NCBI GenBank assembly: GCA_027596195.1
Contig: JADGJG010000020.1
Span: 1 to 64,000 of the forward strand
Direction: 5' to 3'
Source of the DNA: Podochytrium sp. JEL0797
Lineage: Eukaryota > Chytridiomycota > Chytridiomycetes > Chytridiales > Chytriomycetaceae
Length of the DNA: 64,000 nt
A program made the translations under genes and the position numbers. Within the stretch, counting starts at the first letter, position 1; every line of letters starts with the position of its first letter. The notes below the pieces were generated by a model. The model was given only the letters and a program-made list of their open reading frames with translations. It searched no databases and had not been told where the DNA came from. This document shows positions 56,226 through 64,000 of the stretch, piece by piece.

Positions 56226-56561
56226 TGGGGCGTTTCTGTTCATAGACTTCCAAGAGGAATTATTTATGTGTGTGGGGTATATACGCGTCTGATCACCATC
56301 CACATTCTCGGTTGGGCCATCGGCTCGAGCAATCAAACAATATTTGGCGCAACAACAAATTCTCCTTCCTTCTCGTAGGGACCACAGAATGATTTCTATT
56401 GTGCTCAATATTCTATCACATTCTTCATCAACTTTCAAAATCCCCACGTTGCCGACGACTGTCCCAGGGCCTAAAAAACACCCGGCATGCAGATGGCCAA
56501 ACACCCCCAATCACGAGACAAACCGCAGGGATCCCCCCCATCACTTCTCAAACTGCCAAAC
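56226..56561. other. Intergenic, convergent 3' ends
   Basis: The stretch lies between the ends of the glycosyltransferase and the first Mpv17-like gene. No supported gene or repeat. Confidence 0.5.
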
Positions 56562-57194
56562 TCAAAACGCACCCTCTTGATACACAACCTCACTCTCACT
56601 CTCAGCCGCCAAACCCGCAATATACGCCGTCCACGCGATTCCCATGACGTTCAAAAACGCGACTCTCGGCACGCCCGGCCGGATATACCGGAACGACACG
56701 AGGTTCACTGCGGGCCACACGCACCATGCGCTCGCGTACAGTTTCGGGAATTTTTTGATCACGATATCGGTTGGAGATTTCCCTGGTTGAGGAGGGTTCA
56801 CGTATGCGGAGGAGAAGTAGAGGAATGAGGCGAGGTAGGGTGGGCTGAAGACGAGTTGGTTGACGATGGATTTCTGGGCGGCGAGTTTGAGGGAAGAGCC
56901 TGAGGAGCCCATTGCTTTGTCGAGGAGGTGGAAGGCGGAGAGGAAGTACCATCCGTTGACGAGGGAGCCAAAGGCTGTGAGTTTGAGGGTGCGTTCGTGG
57001 TCCCAGGTTGCGAGGGCGGAGGTGAGGGTGGGTGGGGGAGACGTGTGATCGTCATGTGAGTTGCGGAGGGTCAGAGGGGCGGGTAGTTTGACTTTGCCAG
57101 TCAGGATCTGTGCGGAGGTATCGCCGATAAAGAAGAAGGTTCCCGCTAGAAGAGAGGACGAGAGGAGACTCGAGAAGGTGAGTGATGAGGTCAT
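56562..57194 (-). CDS. Mpv17/PMP22-family membrane protein, copy 1
   Basis: A single exon from ATG 57194 (MTSSLTFSSLLSSSLLAGTF) gives about 210 residues, the usual family length. The early SSLLAGTFFFIGDTSAQ corresponds to the family's first helix and GD..aQ motif. Next come WDHERTLKLTAFGSLVNGWY and a C-terminal PKLYASAWCVWPAVNLVSFR, the W.WP..N..F signature of Mpv17/PMP22. The usual Lys/Asp-Gln (K..DQ) pair reads KSIVNQLVFSPP here, with Asn in place of Asp. Family members sit in the inner mitochondrial or peroxisomal membrane and may form channels. A second, similar gene lies directly upstream on the same strand. Confidence 0.85.
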   Translation of the reverse strand: MTSSLTFSSLLSSSLLAGTFFFIGDTSAQILTGKVKLPAPLTLRNSHDDHTSPPPTLTSALATWDHERTLKLTAFGSLVNGWYFLSAFHLLDKAMGSSGSSLKLAAQKSIVNQLVFSPPYLASFLYFSSAYVNPPQPGKSPTDIVIKKFPKLYASAWCVWPAVNLVSFRYIRPGVPRVAFLNVMGIAWTAYIAGLAAESESEVVYQEGAF

Positions 57195-57277
57195 GATTTT
57201 TTGCCGGAGCGATTCTGCAGCGATTCGGCGATTATTTTTTTTGATGACAAAATGATGATTTTGAATGAGGTATTCTA

Positions 57278-58046
57278 TTACAGCTTGAATGAGATTTGTT
57301 GGAGAACGCGTTCGAGATCGCGATTCCACGTTTGCGGCTCCTTTGGTGATTCCGCGGCACTCTGCGTCCAGTTTCCAGAAGTTGCGCCAATCCCCGCAAC
57401 CCACACGCCCCAACACGGACCCAAAAACAGAAGCCGTCCCAGCCCAGGCGACACGAATCGAAATGAAACAAAATTAACCATCGGCCAATAACACCATGCT
57501 GTGGCATAAAGCGGAACAAAGCTCGAACGAATCCCATCCCACACAGCGTGTTGTGATTGCGGATTCACGAATGCAGTTTGGAATGCGAGAAATGAGGACA
57601 AATAGAGGGGTGCGAAAAAGAGTTGGTTTGCGAGTGCTTTTGCCAATGCAGTTTGGACATTCTTTTGGAGTCCGATGCGACGATCGAGGAATCGAAAGAG
57701 GGTGAGGAAGTATGGACCATGGAGAGCGAATCCGAATGCGGCTGGGTTGCAAAGGGTGAGATGTGTCAGAGTGGGCTTGAGCGTGTGAACACCGCATGAT
57801 TGGATCACGGCCCCAAATGCACTCGCTGAATCCAACTGAAACTCAACTCATTTTCAAAGTGCGATCATGATCCCAGACGGAGTGGGTATGAGTGTTGATA
57901 TTGTTTGGATCCACTCCCAAGTGGGAGCCCAACGATTGCTGCAGGTTCAGGGATCCCGCCAGGGATTGGGCGGCCACATCGCCAGCAAAGAACACTGATC
58001 CCGCAATGACGGAAGACGAGAGCAAAAGCCGGAGTCGAAGAGCCAT
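57278..58046 (-). CDS. Mpv17/PMP22-family membrane protein, copy 2, with unresolved intron or frameshift
   Basis: From ATG 58046 the first part reads SSVIAGSVFFAGDVAAQSLA and ends SVWDHDRTLKMS at a stop near 57843. The rest (LCNPAAFGFALHGPYFLTLF, LANQLFFAPLYLSSFLAF, PLYATAWCYWPMVNFVSFR) is in another frame, open from 57835 to 57278. The alignment with copy 1 requires skipping about 70 bp after RTLK. I found no GT-AG pair that keeps phase, so this is either an unusual intron or a frameshift. Like copy 1 it has Asn-Gln where Asp-Gln is usual, so the change predates the duplication. Confidence 0.65.
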
Positions 58047-58270
58047 TGTTTTCGATTCTTCGAAAGCCTTGTTTTGGGGTTGATTGCGATTCGGGTCAAG
58101 CACAAGTCGTGCACGCACGGCAAAAAGTGAAAATTTAATTTCATCGCTTTCCCATTAATCAATACCAAAACAAATAAGAAAAGAGGATTACATTGTAGTA
58201 AGAAATGCGCATCGCCAAGAAAACAGAGTATTTTTCGGTGACAAACCCACTGCAAACCCACCCTGTCAAA
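58047..58270. promoter_or_regulatory. Divergent promoter between Mpv17-like copy 2 and the MFS gene
   Basis: About 224 bp separate the two ATGs. An AT-rich segment lies at 58130-58200. No clear TATA box or other element can be singled out. Confidence 0.35.
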
Positions 58271-60357
58271 ATGTCCACCAACAAAACCACCGCACTGCAT
58301 CGCCTTCACTCTTCGGCCTCATTCCACAACAGTTCGACTCTTCCCGCCGAGGCATTTGTCTGTTCGCGAGAAGAGGTACGCACCGCAGAAACGCCGCTTC
58401 CTCCGACAATCATGACCGTACTGTGCTTTGTCATCTTCTGTGAACCTGTCTCCATGACCATCCTGTGTGAGTCGCTGTTCGAGCTGTTCTCGATCCCCAC
58501 GCCCAATTAACGCGTACCTTCCAAAAGTTCCCTTCATCTTCTTCATGGTCAAAGACTTTGACCTTCCCGGCGGTGAAAAGGAAGTCGGCTTCTACGTCGG
58601 TTTCATTGCGAGTTCCTTTTCACTGGCCCAATTCATGACGAGTTTGATGTGGGGATGGGTTAGTGATCGCGTTGGGAGGCGGCCCGTGTTGCTGGTTGGG
58701 TTGCTCGGAAACGCGGTGTCGTTGATCCTGTTTGGACAAGCCAAGACGCTGCGGATGGCGATTGCTTCGCGCATGTTGTGGTGAGTGTCTTTATTTTTGA
58801 CAGGGTGATCACGGCCTTTGAAGTTTTGAAGATCACACGGCAATTGCAAACCCAATTGCGATTGGCTCGCATGAGTGGAATCGCGCGCCTTTGAGTGTTT
58901 CTCGATCACGTGTCTCCGCAGCAGCAAACTCAAATCCACCGCTGAAATATCTAAAACAAACACACACCCATAGCGGATTCCTCAACGGCAACGTCGGCAT
59001 CGCCAAATGCATCATTGGCGAAATCACAGACTCCACCAACCAATCCTTTGGTTTCTCTCTAATCGGCATCATGTGGTCCGTCGGCACAATCTTTGGCCCC
59101 ATGATTGGCGGATGCCTCACAAGCCCCGTCACTCAATTCCCTTGGTTCTTTGACGGCTGGGAGTCCGGCGTGTTGGGATGGTGTCGCGAATTTCTCGAAA
59201 CGAATCCGTACTTTTTGCCGTGTGGATTGAGTGCTTTCGTGAGTCTTGTGGGGTTTGGGATTGGGTTTTTCTATATGGAGGAGACGAATCCGAGGATAAA
59301 GGGGTATGTTGCGGTTGGGGTGGAAGTGCATTGTGGCGGGGATGAGTTGGAGGAGGGGACGGGGTGTGGGGTTGTAGAAAGTGTGACGGGATGTGGGAGT
59401 ACGGAAAATGGAGCGAGATGTGGGAGGGACGTTTTTGAGCAAGGAAAGCTGAAGGGTCGAGTTCTCGACCCCGAACGAGACGCTGCCAACGCGCGAACCT
59501 CTGTAGAGACCATGGTGGTTGGAGAATCCTCTGCCTCGCTCTCTGTTCTCGAAATCGAAGACACCACCAACGCATGCTGTCACAACCACCCTCCAACCCA
59601 ACTCCGCCGCGAAAATCCCGAACTCGGATCCTCATTAACTGCTGCAATTGAACCTGACTCCAACTCTTACCCCACTTCCTCCTTCAACTCCTCCTCCATC
59701 ATGTCCATCATCGCTTATACCCTCCTCGCCCTCCACACCATCACCCTCGACGAAGCTTTCTCCCTCTGGATCGTATCCCCCCCAATCGACGGCGGCCTCG
59801 GATACTCGAGCTCCGACGTCGGAATCGCACTCTCCCTCATTGGCGTGATTGGTCTCCACATGCAACTCGTCACGTACCCTCACCTCACGCGGACTTACTC
59901 ACCTACCACCCTCTTCCGTGCCGGTGCAATTCTCTATATAATCCCATACCTCGCATTCCCAATTCTGTCAGGAACAATCAACCCCGCCCTCTCCAATAAA
60001 TCCATCGTATGGACCCTCCTCCTCGCCACCCTAACACTCCGCCAGTTCTGCAGTGTCCTCACGTACACATCCATCTTCATTCTCATCAACAACAGCGCCA
60101 CCCCCAACACACTTGGAGTCGTGAACGGGGTCGCGCAGACGAGTGCCGCGTTTGTGAGGACTGTCGGGCCTGCTTGTGGGGGTGTGTTGTGGGCGTGGAG
60201 TATTACGAATGGGGCCGGGTTTCCGTTTAATTATTGGTTTGTGTTTGAGGTGGTGGTTGTGGGGGCGGGGGTGTTGGTTGTGCAGAGTTTGTTTTTGGGG
60301 GAGGAGGAGGAGGGGAGGGGGGAGGGTGGTGGTGGTGGGTTTGGGGTCGGACATTGA
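58271..60357 (+). CDS. Major facilitator superfamily transporter (ZIFL/TetA-like)
   Basis: Three exons: 58271-58466, 58528-58780 and 58974-60357, giving about 610 residues. The first helix joins across intron 1 as VSMTILFPFIFFMVKDF. MFS motif A is clear: MWGWVSDRVGRRPVLLVGLL. The second half of the N-domain reads GFLNGNVGIAKCIIGEITD and MWSVGTIFGPMIGGCLT, typical of the drug/H+ antiporter group with ZIFL1 and fungal YCR023C-like members. A long variable cytosolic loop (about residues 260-380) precedes the C-domain, which has PSGY-like GLGYSSSDVGIALSLIG and VNGVAQTSAAFVRTVGPACG. It would export small molecules with protons; the substrate is unknown. An ATG at 58205 would extend the N-terminus by 22 residues. 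Confidence 0.83.
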
Positions 60358-60923
60358 TGATGAAGGTCCTTCTCATTTTCTATATTTATTAGTGTGTTGG
60401 GGATGGAGAAACTAATATTCGCATTTTTTGAATTTCGTAAAAGGTACTCAAAAGTGTATAAAAGATTTTCTCTTCACCGGTTGATTCACGAATGGAAATT
60501 GGACGCCAAAAAACACGTATAGCCGCCAGCAACAATTAAAACACCGCAGAAAAATCGTTCCGCCAGCTGTTAGAAACCAAGGTACGAATTTCCGAGTGTA
60601 GACACCTTTTTGGAATATTATTATGCTTTGTGTTACTTTGGATTGGGTATCAGCACAATTTCAAACCGAGCACAGAGTCGCACAGAAACATCCTGAATGA
60701 GAGCCGTAAATTGTGTGATCTGATTCCGAGAAATGGTGATTATAGAGTTCTACTGGATTCGCGCAGTCTCTGTTGGACTGCCCCACCTTTTATTCACTAC
60801 CTCGTTGACGGGGTGCACCAAGCAAGAGCTGTTTCCTTCTCATTGTCGTTGCATTTTTCACTGCCGCGACGAAACGCTTTTTGAATGTCGGCGCATTCTT
60901 TTTTTGGACATTTCTTTCGAGAA
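60358..60923. other. Intergenic, no supported gene
   Basis: A 5' stretch after the MFS gene is AT-rich. Plus-strand frames near 60630-60951 overlap the next gene's start region and have no domain. Confidence 0.45.
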
Positions 60924-62062
60924 ATGCCTCCAACTTGTCAAGCAACTGTAGTACGCACAAATCTACCCTGCACGAAACCAGCAAAAGAAAACGGATATTG
61001 TGGCGTCCACAAAAATCAAGCCAATAATGTTAGACGCAAGTCAGCTTCGGAAAGTGAGTACCTTGTCCCTTTCCTGCAGGAATCATCCTGACTCAATTTC
61101 ATAATAAAGAGCCCGTTGGCCAGCGTATTTGTATGGCCACTATAGGAAACACAAATGAACACTGCACGCATCCAGCAAAAGAAAACGGATATTGTGGCGT
61201 CCACAAAAATAAAGTCAGTGATGTGAAACACAAGTCGCCTTCACAAGGTGAGTACTGACCCTTTCCTGGTCAAGTATCTCCACTTAATTTCTTGATAAAG
61301 AGCCCGCTGGCCAGCGTATTTGTATGGCCACTATAGGAAACACAAATGAACACTGCACGCATCCAGCAAAAGAAAACGGATATTGCGGTGTGCACAAAAA
61401 TAAAGTCAGTGATGTGAGACACAAGTCAGCTTCGGAAGGTGAGTACTGTCCCTTTCATGCTCGATGCATCTAAACTTAATTTCTTGACAAAGAGCCCGCG
61501 AGCCAGCATATTTGCAAAGCCACCAATGAATCCAAAAACCGACAGTGTACAAATCCAGCAAAAGAAAACGGATATTGCGGCATCCACAAAAATTCGAAAG
61601 GATCCCATCATGATGCAGGAGATCGAGTGATTCCAGGCAGGGAGCCATACTGGAATATCCAATACTACAAAGCACAAGTTGAAATGGGTCCTGTTCTTGA
61701 TGATTGCATGGGTTACATTTACGTCAAAACTCAAATCGAGCCTGGAAATGAGAAGGTAAAAATTGGGCGTACGATCGATCTTGAGAAACGGCGTGTTGCT
61801 GGTTTAGAATATCGATGGAGTACGCCGAATATGGTGAAAAATCACCGCCGATTGGAAAAGGCTGTGCATCATTTATTGGATTCGAAACATATTCCGAAGG
61901 ATTCACCGGAAATCAAAGTTATGGATGGTAGAACGGAATGGTTTGCTATAAGTAAGTTTTGTAGTTGAAAACTATTCATTTTAGAATCTCATCACTAAAA
62001 TAGGCGTCAATGAAGCTAAAAATGCTATTCAGTGGGCGATGAGAGACCAATTATTTATGTGA
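60924..62062 (+). CDS. Four Cys/His repeats fused to a T5orf172 (GIY-YIG-like) domain
   Basis: Five exons: 60924-61053, 61110-61247, 61301-61438, 61493-61951 and 62004-62062, in consistent phase (307 residues). Each of the first four exons encodes one copy of a C-X10-C-X9-C-X2-H unit, for example CTHPAKENGYCGVHKNK. This is a small putative zinc-binding module. Exon 4 continues into MGYIYVKTQIEPGNEKVKIG, TIDLEKRRVAGLEYRWSTPN, HRRLEKAVHHLLDS and TEWFAIS, the T5orf172 domain, a GIY-YIG nuclease relative found in fungi, bacteria and large viruses. DNA or RNA binding by the repeats with nuclease-like activity is a reasonable guess but unproved. A truncated relative lies at 8.4 kb. Confidence 0.75.
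61100..61492 (+). repeat. Tandem exon-plus-intron duplication inside the Cys/His-T5orf172 gene
   Basis: Exons 2 and 3 are both exactly 138 bp and nearly identical (ICMATIGNTNEHCTHPAKE in each). The introns after them are about 53 bp and start GTGAGTACTG with the same TTAATTTCTTGA.AAAG end. The period is 191 bp (61110 to 61301). Exons 1 and 4 are older, diverged copies with the same phase and similar introns. Confidence 0.9.
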
Positions 62063-62643
62063 TCTACGGCTGTGGGATTGGAAAGGGGCCACAGGCTGTG
62101 ACGGAGCAGTTTTGGAAGGGGCAACATAGTAGTTTGTCGAATGTTGATTTCTTTATGAATTTTTATGTCAGTTTCGGAAACAATCCAGCTCGCCGGCGCC
62201 AAACACAGGCACACACACTGAGGGATTCCGATTGATGTATCTTCGTCCGTAGGAGTAACGCGTATTGATGAGGAGATCGCGGCGCGGGCCGGCGTTCTTT
62301 CGAATAAATGGTGAGAGCGTTTTGTTGGCAGTCTCATAAAGACAAGAAGCGAACTGTGAGTGTCAGTGGAGTTTTGGAAGGGGGTATGGAGGAGGCTCAG
62401 TAAGCGATCGCGATAGCAAACGATGCGATAATGCGTGATGCCTGGAGCTCTAAGAGTGGGTCTCTTTTTAAGTTTGCGCGCAGAGTCGCGAATGCCGCGT
62501 ATCTTAACAGGGAAAACATGGTACTGGGAATGGATGCCGAGCGAATGAGTTGGAATCTCTTTCCCCCTCCCCTGATTAAATTTCATTTTGTTTCTCGCTT
62601 TGCAGCTCCACAAATAGAATTTTTTTCATCGATCAACACCCAA
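62063..62643. other. Intergenic, no supported gene
   Basis: Overlapping frames on both strands lack domains. The plus-strand frame open from 62431 extends the next gene upstream, but the preferred start is the ATG at 62644, just before the membrane anchor. Confidence 0.45.
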
Positions 62644-64000
62644 ATGCAATGCCTCCAATCCCTCACCCGCCTTCTCCCCCGCCGACGCCGCCTCTTCCTC
62701 CCCACTCTCATCACAATCACTCTCCTCCTCGTCCTCTCCACATCCCTTCCCCCTCTCCCCACCGCACCACCCCTCCATATAACCCCACGATCGAACCTCA
62801 CCCACCTTTTCGCCAACGCCACCATCGCCGCCCGCATCCTCTCAAAAACCAACCCAACCTACAACCGCTTCGCCATCGCCCTCAAATCCGGATCTGAAAC
62901 GTTCCCACTCCGCACCCCGGCACAATTCGACACGTTCCTCGCACGCGCAAGGAATGTTCTCGTGGTTGGAGAGTCGGACGCTGTCTCAGAAGTTCATGGG
63001 AGGAAAATGTGGGATGTGTATCATGGTGTTGCGGGAGACGCGAGGCGGCGGTTGGGCGAGAAGGGGGTCAAGGTTGCGGAGGGGAGGAAGGGCAAGTTGA
63101 AGTTGGATATGGGGGACGGGGTTTCGGATGTGGTGGTTGGGGGTGGGGATGCGGGGGGGAAGAGTGCAGAGGATACCGGAAAGGCGGGGTGGTTTGGGAA
63201 TGAAGGGTGGCGGGCGGATGCGCACAAGGTTTGTTTGTTTGCGGTTTCGAAATTGCGATCTCATCTGACACGTTTTTGTTTTTAGAATTTGCCCGCATTT
63301 GTGCTGTTGTACAACACTTTCCCTGATGCAGAATGGTACATTATGATTGACGATGATTCGTACCTCTTTCTTGAATCCCTGCACCGCCTTACACAACCCC
63401 TCAACCCGCTTCGCGCACACTACCTCGGCCAAGCCAACAAATTCCAAGGATGCGACGACATTACACGCATGGGTGCAGGCCCTCCCATCGCACAAGGCGG
63501 GTCCGGAATCGTTCTCTCGCAAGGAGCCATGCGAGTCCTCTTGAACCGCGTGGATACGTGTATCGTGCAGTACGAGGAGTGTTGGGCGGGGGATATACGC
63601 ACGGCGTTGTGTTTGAGGGACGGTGGGGTGAGGTTGACGCATGCTCGCGGGTTCAATGGGTGGCCGCCGCAAGAGAATTTTGTGTTTTCGGAGGAGGCGT
63701 GTGAAGTGCCTGTAACGTATCATCATGTGCTTCCTGAGCAGGTTAGTGTGTGTGTGGGTGTTTGCCTGTATGCATTCTGGGAATACCGCGTCGAAAACTG
63801 ACTTGGGAAATCCACAAACACAACAGATGTACAAGCTTCACGAAATCGAAACCTCCACACCTCACGCCCAACTAACCTCTGCCCACATGTACCACACATT
63901 CCTGCATCCCCTCACCGACACCACTGCAACGCAATTCCGCGACCGCAACACGGAACGAAAGGGCAAGCCGTACAAAAATTTTCGCACTTCCACATTCGAG
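62644..64000 (+). CDS. Fringe-like glycosyltransferase (GT31-type), copy 3, cut by window end
   Basis: Three visible exons: 62644-63228, 63286-63741 and 63827 onward. The N-terminal anchor is LFLPTLITITLLLVLSTSL after an RRRRR cluster (type II membrane protein). The family block FAIALKSGSETFPLRTP is followed by KMWDVYHGV. The catalytic region is complete: NLPAFVLLYNTFPDAEW, YIMIDDDSYLFLE, GPPIAQGGSGIVLSQGAM and CWAGDIRTALCLRD. It differs from copies 1 and 2 in having no intron between the FPDAEW and DDD parts and in its third exon (MYKLHEIETSTPHAQLTSAH). The C-terminal Cys-rich module, if any, lies beyond the window. Stem composition near 63.0-63.2 kb is unusually Gly-rich. Confidence 0.82.

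Noticed and set aside
61100..61640. Regularly spaced repeats that could suggest a CRISPR-like array
   Set aside because: The repeated units are coding exons with introns in consistent phase, and the gene is eukaryotic.
62431..62643. N-terminal extension of the third glycosyltransferase
   Set aside because: The extension lacks a membrane anchor and similarity to the other copies; the ATG at 62644 lies directly before the basic cluster and TM helix.

Overview
The window looks like nuclear DNA of a fungus, most likely a zoosporic (chytrid-type) fungus. The genes are split by many short GT-AG introns, mostly about 45-90 bp, and are packed on both strands with short gaps and no operons. Eukaryotic families dominate: RecQ4/Sld2 helicase, WRAP73, Qa-SNAREs, RGS, GH20, Mpv17 and fringe-type glycosyltransferases. 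A UDP-galactopyranose mutase together with several cAMP-receptor-like 7TM proteins fits an early-diverging fungus. The lineage is an inference; no rRNA or other marker is present. Exon boundaries are read by eye from GT/AG signals and reading frame.

Region 1 (1-10.2 kb) is accessory and decayed. It holds a PIF/Harbinger-type transposase, a second transposon gene with an integrase-like DDE core, a tRNA-like Pol III unit, a frameshifted Crypton-like tyrosine recombinase, a truncated T5orf172-domain fragment, and a segmental duplication that copied the end of a coiled-coil gene and the start of the neighbouring WRAP73 gene.

Region 2 (10.2-31.9 kb) contains WRAP73, a disordered two-TM protein, an amino-acid transporter, a 7TM protein, a giant multi-TM protein (about 2,600 residues), and an RGS-domain gene that starts 44 bp from the giant gene in the opposite direction. 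UDP-galactopyranose mutase, an AGPAT-type acyltransferase and an HxxxDG acyltransferase follow. Two gene relics lie here: a copy of the end of the mutase, and a collapsed copy of the giant membrane gene.

Region 3 (32-49.6 kb) has an F-box/LRR protein, an eleven-exon RECQL4 homologue, two syntaxin-like Qa-SNARE paralogues flanking a decayed F-box-like locus, a cluster of three 7TM receptor paralogues (the third frameshifted) with a fourth inverted remnant, and a GH20 hexosaminidase.

Region 4 (50-64 kb) has a disordered polyQ protein, three fringe-like glycosyltransferases plus a relic, two Mpv17/PMP22 paralogues, an MFS transporter, and a gene whose repeated Cys/His exons are joined to a T5orf172 (GIY-YIG-like) domain. 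The last glycosyltransferase runs off the window edge.

The recurring theme is local duplication followed by decay, seen for receptors, SNAREs, glycosyltransferases, Mpv17 proteins, the mutase, the giant membrane gene and single exons. Many products are membrane, secretory-pathway or signalling proteins, but nothing here requires them to act in one pathway.
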